A stretch of 64,000 nucleotides of DNA from Rhizobiaceae bacterium (GCA_017643495.1 JAEPNK010000001.1:1965623-2029622); one strand, 5' to 3'. Shown: positions 18,903 through 29,073, counted from the stretch's first letter. Notes: a model not told the origin generated them from the letters alone. Numbers and translations: made by a program.

Positions 18903-20393
18903 ATGGCTAAATTACCGGAAATCACTTTTTCAAAGAACTCCATCCCGGCAAAAGGAACACTTGTTGTGTTGCTCCCCAAAGACGCCGGTTTGCCGGCAGA
19001 GGTTGCGGAGCAGGCATTTGCCAAACAACTTGAAAAGGCAATCAAGGTGGAAGAGTTTTCCGGCAAGGCGCGCAGCAATTTGTCTTTGCTGGCTCCGGAA
19101 GGTTCACTGGACCGGGTTATTTTGCTGGGGTGTGGCGACCTTGAAGAAGCCGAAGAGAGTGACCTTCTGAAAACCGGCGGCAAGCTCATGGCCTTGGCAG
19201 GCAAGGCGGAAAAAGTGTTCGTGCTGACAAGTGGTGCAGGAGAATCCGAAGGCCTTTCAGCAAAGGTTGTTGCGACGATTGCCGCAGGGGCAAAACTGAG
19301 GGGCTACCGGTTCGATGATTACCTCACAAAGGGACGGGAGGCGGATAAAAAACCGAAAAAAGCTGTAAAAATCGGCTTTGGTTCCGACAGTCTCCCAGAA
19401 ACGAAAAAAGAATGGTCGGTTTTCGATGGCGTGACGGACGGTGTTTTGCTGGCCCGCCAGTTGGTCAATGAACCGGCAAATACACTAGGGCCTGTCGAGT
19501 TTGCCAAGAAAGCCAAAGAGCTTGAAAAGCTGGGCGTTGAGGTTGAGATCCTTGAGCCTGCCGCAATGAAGAAACTGGGTATGCATGCGCTTCTCGGAGT
19601 CGCTCAGGGTGCCGATAGGCCGGCTCGCATGGCAATCATGCAATGGAAGGGCGGAAAAAAAGGAGCTAAGCCACTCGCTTTTATTGGCAAAGGGGTTGTG
19701 TTTGACACCGGCGGTATTTCAATCAAGCCTGCCGGAGGAATGGAAGACATGAAAGGTGATATGGGCGGTGCCGCCGCTGTCACCGGACTGATGCATGCGC
19801 TGGCTGCACGCAAGGCCAAAGCGAATGTTGTCGGTATTATCGGTCTTGTGGAAAACATGCCGGATGGCAAGGCGCAACGGCCGGGAGACATAGTCAAATC
19901 CATGTCTGGCCAGACGATTGAAATCATCAATACGGACGCAGAAGGCCGCTTGGTGCTTGCGGATGCTCTTTGGTACTGCCAAGACAGGTTTGACCCTGAA
20001 TTCATGATCAATCTGGCAACGCTTACCGGCGCGATTCTGGTTGCCTTGGGCAAGGAATATGCCGGGATCTTTTCCAATGATGATCAACTGGCGGAAAATC
20101 TTACCAAGGCCGGTACCTCCACTGATGAAAAGGTCTGGAGACTGCCACTGGGCGAAGCTTATGACAAAATGATCGACACCAAGAACGCAGACATGAAAAA
20201 TACCGGCGGTCGATATGCGGGATCAATTACTGCCGGCCAGTTCCTGCAACGTTTTGTCAATGACAAGTCATGGGTTCATATTGATGTGGCAGGCACCGCG
20301 ATGGCAGCACCGACCAATGAATACAACCAGTCCTGGGGTTCAGGATATGGTGTTCGTCTTCTCGACAGGCTTGTTGCGGATTTCTACGAATAA
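18903..20393 (+). CDS. pepA: Leucyl aminopeptidase (cytosol aminopeptidase, M17)
   Basis: This is a dimetal aminopeptidase that removes N-terminal residues from peptides. The 496 aa protein carries the M17 features: [10 protein letters not shown] (Lys263, Asp268), the region [11 protein letters not shown] (Asp286) and the signature NTDAEGRL (343-350). GGAGG lies 5 nt upstream of ATG 18903; the frame is open further upstream but without homology-like sequence. It is followed, beyond a small minus-strand gene, by holC, its common neighbour. Confidence 0.97.
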   Translation: MAKLPEITFSKNSIPAKGTLVVLLPKDAGLPAEVAEQAFAKQLEKAIKVEEFSGKARSNLSLLAPEGSLDRVILLGCGDLEEAEESDLLKTGGKLMALAGKAEKVFVLTSGAGESEGLSAKVVATIAAGAKLRGYRFDDYLTKGREADKKPKKAVKIGFGSDSLPETKKEWSVFDGVTDGVLLARQLVNEPANTLGPVEFAKKAKELEKLGVEVEILEPAAMKKLGMHALLGVAQGADRPARMAIMQWKGGKKGAKPLAFIGKGVVFDTGGISIKPAGGMEDMKGDMGGAAAVTGLMHALAARKAKANVVGIIGLVENMPDGKAQRPGDIVKSMSGQTIEIINTDAEGRLVLADALWYCQDRFDPEFMINLATLTGAILVALGKEYAGIFSNDDQLAENLTKAGTSTDEKVWRLPLGEAYDKMIDTKNADMKNTGGRYAGSITAGQFLQRFVNDKSWVHIDVAGTAMAAPTNEYNQSWGSGYGVRLLDRLVADFYE

Positions 20394-20415
20394 TTTCAAG
20401 TAGACAAGCGAATTG

Positions 20416-20865
20416 TCAGGAGTCGCTGTCAGATGGCGGCGGCTTGCCGTTTTTCCCGTGCCAGACGAGGGTTCTGTAGAAAATCAGGGCTTGCTTGTAA
20501 GTTGCTTCGGCAGCATCATAGGTCTTTGACCATTCCTCGAATTGATCAGCGGAGATCTGACGCCTTCTCATCTGGTTTCGTTGCTGCAATTCTGCCTTGC
20601 GTACCTGGCGCCAGTTTTTCTCGATGCTCTTTCGGAAAGTTTCAAGATCAGACGGATGTTTGAACCGGTTCAGTTCGTGGATGGGCGTGGCAAGTGCCTC
20701 TCTGGTTGCCGAATCTGCAAAGGCTTCTGCAACACTGGCGGCACTCTTTGCTTCGCTGCATTTCAGAACAACGCCGTCCAGTGCACAGCCGGATGCGTAT
20801 GCCGGGATATGCCACATTGTGAATGCCGCAAGGATCGCCATTGCAAAAAGTTTATAAAAGCGCAT
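20416..20865 (-). CDS. Hypothetical exported protein
   Basis: I do not recognise this family. The 149 aa protein begins with a signal peptide (MRFYKLFAMAILAAF, cleavage near YASG). The mature part has two cysteines close together (CALDGVVLKC), then a charged, probably helical region rich in Arg, Gln and Glu, and ends with a Pro/Ser/Asp tail. AAGAG precedes the ATG at 20865. It is convergent with pepA and divergent from holC (81-nt gap). Periplasmic location is inferred from the signal. Confidence 0.65.
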   Translation of the reverse strand: MRFYKLFAMAILAAFTMWHIPAYASGCALDGVVLKCSEAKSAASVAEAFADSATREALATPIHELNRFKHPSDLETFRKSIEKNWRQVRKAELQQRNQMRRRQISADQFEEWSKTYDAAEATYKQALIFYRTLVWHGKNGKPPPSDSDS

Positions 20866-20946
20866 CTCTTTTTCCGCTTGTTGAATTGTGTCACCTTTTG
20901 TGAATTGGCATCCGAACCGTGTCAAGTTGGATTGGTAACCTGAGTT

Positions 20947-21405
20947 ATGACTGAAATTCTCTTCTACCACCTCACAGAAAGAACACTTGACCAGGTTTTG
21001 CCTGGTCTTGTTGAGAAATCACTCTCCCGGGGCTGGAAAGTGGTGGTTCAGGCAGGCAACACGGAACGGATCCAGTCCCTTGACAGCCTTTTGTGGACAT
21101 ATCGGGAAGACAGCTTTCTGGCTCATGGTTCAACCAGGGATGGCTCAGAGCATTTGCAGCCGGTCTGGTTGACGGAAGGTGATGACAACCCGAATGAAGC
21201 GGCCATTCGGTTTTTGGTTGACCGTGCTGCGATCAACTCCCCGGAAGGGTATGAGCGTTTGGTTTACATGTTTGATGGTCATGACAATGCCGCAGTCGAA
21301 CACGCCCGTGAGCGATGGAAGTTTCACAAGGAAAATCAATCTGATGGGCAACAACAGACCTATTGGCAGCAGACTGAAACCGGTGGATGGGAAAAGAAGG
21401 CGTAG
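20947..21405 (+). CDS. holC: DNA polymerase III chi subunit
   Basis: Chi is a clamp-loader accessory subunit that links the replisome to single-stranded DNA-binding protein. The 152 aa protein shows the family layout: MTEILFYHLTERTLDQVLPGLVEK-type start, LLWTYREDSFLAHG, then a PVWLT strand and the ERLVYMFDGHD segment. It is the first of three tightly packed plus-strand genes; the stop is 2 nt before the start of the methyltransferase. Confidence 0.92.
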   Translation: MTEILFYHLTERTLDQVLPGLVEKSLSRGWKVVVQAGNTERIQSLDSLLWTYREDSFLAHGSTRDGSEHLQPVWLTEGDDNPNEAAIRFLVDRAAINSPEGYERLVYMFDGHDNAAVEHARERWKFHKENQSDGQQQTYWQQTETGGWEKKA

Positions 21406-21407
21406 GG

Positions 21408-22106
21408 ATGGATGATATGGCAAGAGGGTTTGAGGAACGCCGGGAGGCCGGACGGAAGTTTGCGGATAGCCTGGACCGGTCAGGATTTGAAAACGATGTC
21501 GGCCGCAAGGATTTCTTTCGCTCTGTTTATGACAATGCCGCAGGAGACCCTGCTGCGATACCCTGGGCCGACATGGAACCCAAACGCACTTTGCTTGAAT
21601 GGCTTGAGAACCATCCTTCTCACGAGGGGGAAGCAATCGACATAGGGTGTGGTCTTGGCGACAATGCCGAAGCAATAGCATCTTACGGATATCAAACCAT
21701 CGGTTTTGACTTCTCCGAACAGGCAATTGAATGGGCCAGTCAGCGGTTTTTCCGTAGTACCGTTGATTACAGAACTGCTGATCTGTTGAATTTGCCAACA
21801 CCCTGGCGTGGGAGGTTTCAACTGGTTCACGAGTGTTACACACTTCAGTCATTGTCACCGACAACCCTGTCCAGGACCATACCCGCAACAGCATCACTTG
21901 TGGCACCTGATGGAATCTTGCTGGTTTATGCGCGAGTGAGGCAGGATGGAGCGGAAGCAGATGGCCCGCCCTGGCCGCTCGAAATGTCTCAGGCAATGTC
22001 GTTTGAACGCTACGGACTTGTCCTTGAAAACCGAGAGGATTTCACAATCTGCAAGCGGGAACGGGAAATACCGCACGTATTTTGTGTCTGGAGGCGGCCA
22101 GCATGA
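21408..22106 (+). CDS. Class I SAM-dependent methyltransferase
   Basis: This is a predicted methyltransferase of 232 aa. SAM motif I is visible as AIDIGCGLGDNAEAI, followed by the acidic end of strand 2 in TIGFDFSEQAIEWA and a D-rich loop at YRTADLLNLP. The substrate is not evident. The ATG at 21408 follows the holC stop by 2 nt, and the stop overlaps the next gene by 4 nt (ATGA), so the three genes probably form an operon. In such gene sets the enzyme could act on a small molecule or a protein; the sequence does not decide. Confidence 0.85.
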   Translation: MDDMARGFEERREAGRKFADSLDRSGFENDVGRKDFFRSVYDNAAGDPAAIPWADMEPKRTLLEWLENHPSHEGEAIDIGCGLGDNAEAIASYGYQTIGFDFSEQAIEWASQRFFRSTVDYRTADLLNLPTPWRGRFQLVHECYTLQSLSPTTLSRTIPATASLVAPDGILLVYARVRQDGAEADGPPWPLEMSQAMSFERYGLVLENREDFTICKREREIPHVFCVWRRPA

Positions 22107-22711
22107 GAAAATTTGCATTCTTGCTGATTGTTGCGGGGCTGGGTATCGGCGCGATTTGGCCGTGGGCGCAGGGCAATTTCCTGAATGATGAAATTGAGCG
22201 TGTCTCCATGACAGGCTTGAGAGAGAATGGCTCCGTGGAAGCCATTGTCAATTTGAAAACTTCAGATAACCCTGTACGAATCCGGTTCCTGGCTACATTC
22301 CTGCCGGATGGGAAATTGCCTCCTGTCAGGCTCCCCCTCACGGCAAAGATTTCTGATCGTCAGGGTACGCTGCTTGCCGGAATAGTGTCTTTTGCTACGG
22401 ATGGCCTGACAACGGGCCCTGAATTGCCCACCCAAAGCGGAAGTCAGGCACTCAATCTCACAGTTGTGAATGATGGTCCACACGCCTTGTCACTGACCTT
22501 TGCAGAAAACGCCGGTGACGGGGGTATTTCGCGTCCGGATATTGAGAAGGTTTCAGCAACGTTTATTCGCAATGCACGAGTCATTGATGATCAGTACACG
22601 CTTGCCGGTTTTATAGTCGCCATGCTGGGTTTCTACCTGCTTGTCCGCAGCAGACGCTCAGGCAAAAAATCCGGTATCGTAACCTTTGGACGAAAGGGCT
22701 CAGACCGATAA
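22103..22711 (+). CDS. Hypothetical membrane protein
   Basis: I do not recognise this family. The 202 aa protein has an N-terminal hydrophobic segment (FAFLLIVAGLGIGAIWPWA), a periplasmic-looking beta-rich middle of about 130 residues and a single C-terminal span (LAGFIVAMLGFYLLV) followed by a basic tail (RSRRSGKKSG). This is consistent with a protein anchored at both ends with an external domain. It is translationally coupled to the methyltransferase and is convergent with the ABC-F gene, 5 nt away. Confidence 0.7.
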   Translation: MRKFAFLLIVAGLGIGAIWPWAQGNFLNDEIERVSMTGLRENGSVEAIVNLKTSDNPVRIRFLATFLPDGKLPPVRLPLTAKISDRQGTLLAGIVSFATDGLTTGPELPTQSGSQALNLTVVNDGPHALSLTFAENAGDGGISRPDIEKVSATFIRNARVIDDQYTLAGFIVAMLGFYLLVRSRRSGKKSGIVTFGRKGSDR

Positions 22712-22716
22712 CAAGA

Positions 22717-24636
22717 TTAAGCGGGTTTTGCTACAAGTCCTGCCTCATACTCGTCACTCAGTGAGAGCCATTCTTCCTCCAACAAGTCTTTCTGCTTTTC
22801 CGCACTTGCTCGCATTTTTGAAATCCTTGCTGCCTTGTCCGGGTTGTTCTCATAAAGACCAGGTTCCAGCAATGCGGAATCAAGTTTTGAAATGTCTTCG
22901 TCAAGCTTCTGAATCTTATATTCTTTTTCAGAAATTTTTTGCTTTAACGGAGCAAGTTTCCTGCGTCTTTCCGACAATTCCCGCCGCTCGTCATAGTCAA
23001 GTTGCTGGGGTGCCGGTGGAGAAGCGGGTTCAGGCTCAGGCGCCGCAACCAGTTGGTCTTTCCGTTTCCGTCCTGTTTGCAATACCTCTTTGCGGTAGGT
23101 AGCAAGGTCCTCCTCATAGGGCGATACCGTGCCATCGCGTACAATCCACAGCCGTTCAGTCGTGGCATCAATAAGGTGGCGGTCGTGACTGACAAGAATT
23201 ACGGCACCACGAAACTCGTTGATGGCATGTACAAGTGCCTCACGTGCTCCCATGTCAAGGTGGTTGGTCGGTTCGTCGAGAATCAGAATGTCGGGGCCGT
23301 GAAAAGTACACAAGCCAAGCAGGAGCCTTGCCTTTTCGCCTCCGGACAATTTGGCAGTCAATGTGTTCATTCGCTCATGATCCAGACCCATTTGGGCGGT
23401 TCTGGACCGAACGATTGATTCAGGGGCTTTTGCCATGAGCTTACGAACGTGGTCGACGGGCGTCTGGTCCGGGTGAAGGTCATCCATTTGATGTTGGGCA
23501 AACATGGCTACCTGTAGTTTTGGTGCCATTACAACATTGCCATCAACATGGGGCAGGCGGCCTGCCAGCAGTTTTGCAAAAGTGGATTTTCCGTTGCCGT
23601 TTGAGCCCAGTAGTGCAATGCGGTCATCGCTGTCTATTCTGAGATCAAGATTATGCAGGACCGGCGCATCTTTGGCATATCCGCATCGAACATTCTCAAG
23701 TTTGATGGCAGGCGATGCCACGATTTTTTCAGGAGCCGGAAAATGGAACGGGCGAGTGCCTTCTTCCTCGAGCATTGCTGGCAGTTTGATCTTCGCAATG
23801 GCCTTGATCTTGGATTGGGCCTGCCGGGCCTTTGAGGCCTTGGCCTTGAACCGGTCCACAAATCCCTGCATGTGGGCAATCTGCTTCTCAAGTTTCTCAC
23901 GCGTCTTGGACGCAAGTTCCCGTTGCAACTCGCGATTGTGCTCAAACGTGTCGAAGTTGCCCTTGAAAAACTGGATGTGCCGGTTTTCAAAATGAATGAT
24001 GGAATCCACTGCGACATTCAGCAAGTCCCGGTCATGGCTGATCACCAGAACAGTGCCAGGATAACGTGACAGATAGTTTTCCAGCCACAATGTTCCTTCC
24101 AGGTCCAGATAGTTGGTTGGTTCGTCAAGCAGCAACAGGTCCGGTTCGGAAAACAGGACAGCTGCAAGTGCTACCCGCATCCGCCATCCACCGGAGAAAC
24201 TTGAGGCAGGTGCTTGCTGGTCTTGTTCTGAAAACCCCAGACCGGCAAGAATGGACGCTGCCCTGCTTTCTGCTGTGTAGGCATCAATATCGTCCAGCCG
24301 TTCGTAGATTGCTGCAATACGGTCCGGATCAGATGCAGTTTCTGCTTCACTGAGCAGTTCGGCCCGCTCCTTGTCAGCAGCCAAAACAATTTCCAGAAGA
24401 CTGTCTTCGGTGCCGGGTGCTTCCTGTGCAACTTGGCCGATCTGCCAGCTTTTCGGGATTGAAACATCGCCGGTTTCACTGGGATGCTCGCCCAATAGAA
24501 CCTTGAACAGGGTAGTTTTTCCGCAGCCGTTTTTTCCAACCAGACCCGCACGGGTGCCGGAGGGCAGGGACAGGTTGGCGTCTTCCAGCAGCAGGCGGCC
24601 AGCTATTCGTACGGTGAGATTTTCAATTTTCAACAT
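22717..24636 (-). CDS. ABC-F family ATP-binding protein
   Basis: This is a soluble twin-ABC protein of the ABC-F group, which act on ribosomes rather than in transport. The 639 aa protein has Walker [10 protein letters not shown] (34-42) and signature SGGWRMR in the first domain, LDEPTNYLD, a linker with charged helices, then a second Walker [10 protein letters not shown] with LSGGEKARL and LDEPTNHLD, and a C-terminal coiled-coil region rich in Glu, Lys and Arg. It resembles YheS/Uup-type proteins more than EttA. ATG 24636 is chosen; an upstream start at 24672 adds 12 residues before MLKIENLTV. Confidence 0.93.
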   Translation of the reverse strand: MLKIENLTVRIAGRLLLEDANLSLPSGTRAGLVGKNGCGKTTLFKVLLGEHPSETGDVSIPKSWQIGQVAQEAPGTEDSLLEIVLAADKERAELLSEAETASDPDRIAAIYERLDDIDAYTAESRAASILAGLGFSEQDQQAPASSFSGGWRMRVALAAVLFSEPDLLLLDEPTNYLDLEGTLWLENYLSRYPGTVLVISHDRDLLNVAVDSIIHFENRHIQFFKGNFDTFEHNRELQRELASKTREKLEKQIAHMQGFVDRFKAKASKARQAQSKIKAIAKIKLPAMLEEEGTRPFHFPAPEKIVASPAIKLENVRCGYAKDAPVLHNLDLRIDSDDRIALLGSNGNGKSTFAKLLAGRLPHVDGNVVMAPKLQVAMFAQHQMDDLHPDQTPVDHVRKLMAKAPESIVRSRTAQMGLDHERMNTLTAKLSGGEKARLLLGLCTFHGPDILILDEPTNHLDMGAREALVHAINEFRGAVILVSHDRHLIDATTERLWIVRDGTVSPYEEDLATYRKEVLQTGRKRKDQLVAAPEPEPASPPAPQQLDYDERRELSERRRKLAPLKQKISEKEYKIQKLDEDISKLDSALLEPGLYENNPDKAARISKMRASAEKQKDLLEEEWLSLSDEYEAGLVAKPA

Positions 24637-24733
24637 GCGCCGTGTTTTGGAGTGCAGCGGGCGCCAGTGCAAGCTGTAAATTCAAAAACCAGCCAGCATT
24701 TCTCCTGATTGCCCCGGAAATAGCCTTCCCCTC

Positions 24734-24762
24734 TTGCCGGAGCCATGCTGGAAGCGTATATA
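24734..24762 (+). promoter_or_regulatory. Candidate ndk promoter
   Basis: TTGCCG (24734-24739) and TATATA (24757-24762) are spaced by 17 bases and lie about 40 nt before the ndk ATG. The -10 match and spacing are good for a housekeeping sigma factor. Confidence 0.55.
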
Positions 24763-24803
24763 GCCGAAAAATTCCCCTCAAATTCGACAAAGAAAGATTT
24801 TCC

Positions 24804-25226
24804 ATGGCGATCGAACGCACATTTTCAATGATTAAACCGGATGCAACAAAGCGTAATCTGACGGGCGCAATTACCGCCAAGCTGGAAGAGGCGGGTTTGC
24901 GCGTTGTGGCATCAAAGCGTGTACGTATGAGCCTGGCTCAGGCTGAGGCGTTTTATGCCGTTCACTCGGAGCGTCCCTTCTTTGGTGAACTCACCGAATT
25001 CATGTCTTCAGGCCCGACAGTTGTTCAGGTTCTGGAAGGCGAAAATGCCATTGCCAAAAACCGTGAAGTGATGGGCGCGACCAATCCGGCAGAAGCTGAT
25101 GAAGGTACTATCCGCAAGGAATTCGCGTTGTCTCTTGGCGAGAATTCGGTACACGGGTCAGATGCTCCGGAAACCGCAGCCGAAGAAATCGCATTCTGGT
25201 TTGCCGGGTGTGAAATCGTCGGTTAG
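24804..25226 (+). CDS. ndk: Nucleoside diphosphate kinase
   Basis: The enzyme transfers the gamma phosphate between nucleoside triphosphates and diphosphates through a phosphohistidine. The 140 aa protein has the NDK signature NSVHGSDA with catalytic His117, the N-terminal [11 protein letters not shown] and [17 protein letters not shown]. The ATG at 24804 gives the usual length. It is transcribed divergently from the ABC-F gene and ends in a strong terminator. Confidence 0.98.
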   Translation: MAIERTFSMIKPDATKRNLTGAITAKLEEAGLRVVASKRVRMSLAQAEAFYAVHSERPFFGELTEFMSSGPTVVQVLEGENAIAKNREVMGATNPAEADEGTIRKEFALSLGENSVHGSDAPETAAEEIAFWFAGCEIVG

Positions 25227-25256
25227 TATTATACGGGAGCAGAATTGTTCCAAAAC

Positions 25257-25288
25257 AAAAGCCACGGCGTTTTGCGCCGTGGCTTTTT
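25257..25288 (+). terminator. Intrinsic terminator after ndk
   Basis: A perfect 9-bp stem (GCCACGGCG with CGCCGTGGC) and a 5-base loop are preceded by AAAA and followed by TTTTT. The A-run on the left makes it work for both strands, serving ndk and the convergent BA14K-like gene. Confidence 0.9.
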
Positions 25289-25310
25289 AGTTTGCATAGG
25301 GAAATACAAA

Positions 25311-25667
25311 CTATTCCGTGAACGGAGATACGCATTCAACGCGCGCACCTCCGCGACGACGGAAAGTATTGTCCGACTCCCGGTAACGGAGGCGGTTTTC
25401 ATAGCACCAGTCTACATGGTCGTTCCTTGTCGACTTTCTGTGCTTTCTGTTTTCAGGTCGTTTTCGGTTTTTGCCATCTTGATCATTGCCAAGAACACGA
25501 TTCGCGGCAGTTCCCTGGGAAGCCCCGCCAAGTGCGCCGCCAATGATGTTCTTTTTCCCCGCATGCGCATTATTCACTGGAATAAGAAATTGGGCAAAAA
25601 CACCTGCGGCAGCTACAAGGAAGAAAGCAAAGACCCAAACCAACACATTGTTTTCCATGCGTTTCAC
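25311..25667 (-). CDS. BA14K-like exported small protein
   Basis: The C-terminus fits the BA14K family of Rhizobiales: WCYENRLRYRESDNTF is followed by a Gly-Gly, an Arg and CVSPF. Before it come a signal-like hydrophobic stretch (cleavage near NNAHA), a glycine-zipper-like GGALGGASQG and a very basic linker rich in Arg, Lys and Asn. I prefer the GTG at 25667, which gives a basic n-region (VKRMENNV) and has GAAAGG upstream; an ATG at 25658 is the alternative. Some family members in Brucella are immunoreactive; the cellular role is not established. Confidence 0.7.
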   Translation of the reverse strand: MKRMENNVLVWVFAFFLVAAAGVFAQFLIPVNNAHAGKKNIIGGALGGASQGTAANRVLGNDQDGKNRKRPENRKHRKSTRNDHVDWCYENRLRYRESDNTFRRRGGARVECVSPFTE

Positions 25668-25909
25668 GGCTTTCCCTTTCTTGTTGTATACAATCAAGGG
25701 AACAGACGGGTTTTTGTTCCGTTATCAATGATTGAATCTGCAAAATCTTCCGGTACACATGTGCTGATACCGGAGGCATTACGTTCAGGAAGGGGGCATA
25801 TGTGTGGAATAAAGTACGGTGGAGCGCATTTTCAGACACGAATGATTAATCTGGTTATACCGGTTGGGTGTCGTATCGCCTGACAAGCCAAAGTTGTTGC
25901 GAGGAATAC

Positions 25910-27691
25910 ATGCTTGAAGACCAGACCATCCTGTTCATTCTCTTTGCTGGCGTCTTTGCCATGCTGTTGTGGGGAAGGTTTCGTTACGATCTTGTTGCAT
26001 TCTGCGCACTGCTGATTGCCCTTTTGTTTGGCATTATAGATACAGAAGCGGCGTTTACCGGTTTTGGTCATCCGGCGACCGTTATTGTTGCCCTGGTGTT
26101 GATCGTTTCACGGGGGTTGCTGAACTCGGGAGCAATCGACGTTATCACCAGACGTGTTGTTGATACTTCCCGCGGGATAGCAGCCCATATCGCTATCATG
26201 TCATCGACCAGTGCGGTTTTGTCGGCATTCATGAACAATGTGGCTGCCTTGGCGCTGCTGATGCCGGTTGATCTGCAGGCGTCAAAAAGGGCGGGCAGAA
26301 GTGTACGTTCAACACTGATGCCCCTTTCATTTGCATCAATTTTGGGTGGCATGATTACCATGATCGGTACGCCTCCCAACATCATTATTGCCCAATATCG
26401 CAGTTCGACGGAGGCCGGTACTCCTTTCAAAATGTTTGATTTTACGCCGGTTGGTTTGATCTCGGCTCTTGTGGGCATCGCTTTTGTGGCACTCATTGGA
26501 TGGCGTCTTGTTCCGAAAGCAGAGGAGGGGACAACATCTTCGAGCGAACCGATAAAGCTGGAAGATTATATTGCAGAACTTGTTATTCCCGAGAAATCCA
26601 AGGCCATAGGCCAGCAAGTGCGCGATTTGTATGAAGAAGGTAATGAAAACGATGTCATCATTCTGGGGGTTGTACGGAACAACCGCCGCCTGAAAGGTTT
26701 CAGTGCCAGCCTTGAATTGAGGCAGGGAGACATGCTGGTGGTGGAGGCTGCGGCAGATGACATTGACCGCTTTAGGGGAATCTACTCGCTGGAGTTTTTC
26801 GGAGAAAAGTCGAGTAGCGAAAAGGCTATTGGAGACCTCCAGCTTACAGAAATTCTCGTTACCCCGGAGACACGAATAGTTGGAAAATCCTCGATCGACT
26901 TGCGGTTGAGGGCAAGAAGAGGGGTGGCTTTGCTGGGGATTGCACGAAAGGGCAACCGCAGGTTCTCAAAACGTGTCCGCCACGAAAAGATACGTGTCGG
27001 TGACATATTGCTTCTGATCGGTCCCGCCGACAATATCGCTGATGTCATTCCGTACCTTAACGGATTGCCTTTGGCCGAAAGGGGTTTGCAGGTTACCCAA
27101 CACAAGAATGCCTGGCTCGCTACCGCCATTTTTGCAACTGCCATTGCTTTGGCAAGCTTGGGTTTTTTCTATCTTGCAACCGCGTTGGCAATGGTTGTGG
27201 CGCTGTACGTAATTTTCGACATCGTGCCAATTCGAAACGTGTACGAATATGTCGAATGGCCTGTTATTGTTCTTTTGGGAAGCATGATCCCTCTCGGTAC
27301 AGCGCTTGAAGAAACAGGGGGAACAGCGCTGATTGCAAAACAGATCGTCGGCCTTACAAGCGGGCTTGAACCGTGGATAATCCTGACCGTCCTGATGGTG
27401 GTAGTCATGACATTGTCAGACATTCTCAACAATACGGCCACAGCCGTGATTGGTGCGCCCATTGCAGTCGACATCGCCAACCGCCTGAATGTGAATCCTG
27501 ATCCGTTTCTGATGGCCGTTGCCATAGCTGCTTCATGCGCGTTCCTGACGCCCATAGGCCACAAGAACAATACGCTCATCATGGGGCCCGGTGGCTACAA
27601 GTTTGGTGATTACTGGCGAATGGGCTTGCCGCTTGAAATAATTGTCATTGCAACCAGCGTTCCGGCAATTCTGGTTTTCTGGCCATTCTAA
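25910..27691 (+). CDS. SLC13-type transporter with TrkA-C (RCK_C) domains
   Basis: This is an inner membrane permease of the divalent anion:sodium symporter / CitT group, 593 aa. Hydrophobic segments at both ends flank a soluble insert (about residues 205-390) that reads as two TrkA-C-type regulatory domains (GVVRNNRRLKGF and GIARKGNRRFSKRV with IRVGDILLLIGP). The motif SILGGMITMIGTPPNIIIA and the C-terminal AFLTPIGHKNNTLIMGPGGY are typical of the family. GAGGAA precedes ATG 25910. The ion transported (sulfate, phosphate, dicarboxylate or other) cannot be read. It appears monocistronic and converges on moaE. Confidence 0.88.
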   Translation: MLEDQTILFILFAGVFAMLLWGRFRYDLVAFCALLIALLFGIIDTEAAFTGFGHPATVIVALVLIVSRGLLNSGAIDVITRRVVDTSRGIAAHIAIMSSTSAVLSAFMNNVAALALLMPVDLQASKRAGRSVRSTLMPLSFASILGGMITMIGTPPNIIIAQYRSSTEAGTPFKMFDFTPVGLISALVGIAFVALIGWRLVPKAEEGTTSSSEPIKLEDYIAELVIPEKSKAIGQQVRDLYEEGNENDVIILGVVRNNRRLKGFSASLELRQGDMLVVEAAADDIDRFRGIYSLEFFGEKSSSEKAIGDLQLTEILVTPETRIVGKSSIDLRLRARRGVALLGIARKGNRRFSKRVRHEKIRVGDILLLIGPADNIADVIPYLNGLPLAERGLQVTQHKNAWLATAIFATAIALASLGFFYLATALAMVVALYVIFDIVPIRNVYEYVEWPVIVLLGSMIPLGTALEETGGTALIAKQIVGLTSGLEPWIILTVLMVVVMTLSDILNNTATAVIGAPIAVDIANRLNVNPDPFLMAVAIAASCAFLTPIGHKNNTLIMGPGGYKFGDYWRMGLPLEIIVIATSVPAILVFWPF

Positions 27692-27716
27692 AGGGCTTCT
27701 GAGAGCAAATTACGGT

Positions 27717-28187
27717 CTAGAGGATGTCTTCCCACCGGGAAGCTGCTTTCATGTCGCTGTCCCTCGCATCGACCCATTTTCCCTCTTTACCGTTTTTCAA
27801 ATGTTCTTTTTTCCAGAATGGAGCATTGGTCTTGAGGAAATCCATCAGAAAATTTGCCCCGTCAAAAGCTGCATGCCTGTGGGGTGAGGCAGCAATGACA
27901 AGAACAATATTCTCTCCGGGCAGGATTTTCCCGTAGCGGTGAATGGCAATCATTCCCGTGAGGTTGAAACGATCTATCGCCTCCTTGGCAATCTTTCGGA
28001 TTTCAGCTTCTGCCATGCCTGGGTAGTGTTCAAGTTCCAGCGCTGCCAGCGCTCCCTTTTCGTCGCGGCACAAGCCGCTGAACGTTACAACCGCGCCAAT
28101 GTCATTGCTGTTTTTTGTCAGTTTTGAAACCTCTGAATCCAGGTTGAAATCTTCTGCCTGAATACGGATCTCGGGTATGACGGTCAT
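27717..28187 (-). CDS. moaE: Molybdopterin synthase catalytic subunit
   Basis: With MoaD, this subunit converts cyclic pyranopterin monophosphate to molybdopterin. The 156 aa protein has HRYGKILPGENIVLVI, SPHRHAAFDG and the active-site lysines K119 and K126 in FLKTNAPFWKKE. ATG 28187 is chosen because AGGTGG lies 8 nt upstream; a GTG at 28199 overlaps moaD. It is the last gene of the SDR-fosX-uvrC-pgsA-moaD-moaE group. Confidence 0.97.
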   Translation of the reverse strand: MTVIPEIRIQAEDFNLDSEVSKLTKNSNDIGAVVTFSGLCRDEKGALAALELEHYPGMAEAEIRKIAKEAIDRFNLTGMIAIHRYGKILPGENIVLVIAASPHRHAAFDGANFLMDFLKTNAPFWKKEHLKNGKEGKWVDARDSDMKAASRWEDIL

Positions 28188-28191
28188 GTTG

Positions 28192-28452
28192 CTAACCACC
28201 TGTCATGGGAGGAAAAAGGGCAATTTCCCTTGCATTTTCCAAGTCTGCGCCGTGGTCAGGCTGATGTTGCTGGTCAACCGCAACCTGAATCAGTTCACGA
28301 TGCTGATCAAAAACCTCAAACTCTTCTCCACGCGTAGCAAGCCAGTCTATCAAGCCTGCAACGGTAGACACTTGTTCAGGCAGTTCAACATCTTCTGTAC
28401 TGATGCCTGTCCGTTCTCGCAGCCATGCAAAATAATTGATCGTTACGGTCAT
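28192..28452 (-). CDS. moaD: Molybdopterin synthase sulfur carrier subunit
   Basis: This small ubiquitin-like protein carries the sulfur as a C-terminal thiocarboxylate. The 86 aa sequence has the YFAWLRERTG start and ends in the required Gly-Gly (PPMTGG). It lies 12 nt after pgsA and 4 nt before moaE. Confidence 0.95.
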   Translation of the reverse strand: MTVTINYFAWLRERTGISTEDVELPEQVSTVAGLIDWLATRGEEFEVFDQHRELIQVAVDQQHQPDHGADLENAREIALFPPMTGG

Positions 28453-28464
28453 CTGGTTGCAATC

Positions 28465-29073
28465 CTATTCGATGATATGTCGCAAGCCCGCCCGGAAATA
28501 ATCATAACCAGTATAGAGCGTGATAATTGCGGCAATCCAGAGAAGGGACAGTCCGGCTTCTGTTGTGTAAGGCCATATCTTGTCTCCGGCGGAACCTGCC
28601 AGCAGAAAGCCAATCGCCAGCATTTGCACCGTGGTTTTCCATTTTGCCAGTTGGGTAACCGGTACACTGACTTTCAATTCGGCAAGATACTCCCGTAAGC
28701 CGGATACCAGTATTTCGCGACACAGAATGATGATTGCGGCCCATAGTGACCAGCCGGCTATCGTTTTGTCGGTATCAGCCGCCAGCAATAACAAACAGGT
28801 CGACACGAGAAGTTTGTCGGCTATCGGATCAAGCATTTTTCCGATATTTGAAGTCTGTTGCCAGATACGGGCAATATAGCCGTCAAGAAAATCAGTGATA
28901 CTAGCAACAATAAATATGGCCAGTGCCGACCATCTGGCAAAGTCTGATGATTGCAGCTTGCCTTCCAGATAGAAGCACAAAACCACCAACGGAACAGCCA
29001 CTATTCGTCCGTAAGTGAGTATGTTTGGCAGACTGAACAACAAGGCTGGCTTGTCTTTTTTTGTTATGCTCAT
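28465..29073 (-). CDS. pgsA: CDP-diacylglycerol-glycerol-3-phosphate 3-phosphatidyltransferase
   Basis: This membrane enzyme makes phosphatidylglycerol phosphate. The 202 aa protein shows the CDP-alcohol phosphatidyltransferase motif with D61, D64, G65, A68, R69, G79, D82 and D86 (DGYIAR then GKMLDPIAD), plus several membrane spans. It lies between uvrC and moaD, an order frequent in Rhizobiales. Confidence 0.96.
   Translation of the reverse strand: MSITKKDKPALLFSLPNILTYGRIVAVPLVVLCFYLEGKLQSSDFARWSALAIFIVASITDFLDGYIARIWQQTSNIGKMLDPIADKLLVSTCLLLLAADTDKTIAGWSLWAAIIILCREILVSGLREYLAELKVSVPVTQLAKWKTTVQMLAIGFLLAGSAGDKIWPYTTEAGLSLLWIAAIITLYTGYDYFRAGLRHIIE

Noticed and set aside
21145-21996. A 283-codon minus-strand frame over holC and the methyltransferase
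   Set aside because: Both plus-strand genes have clear motifs and coupled starts; the antisense product has no recognisable domain.
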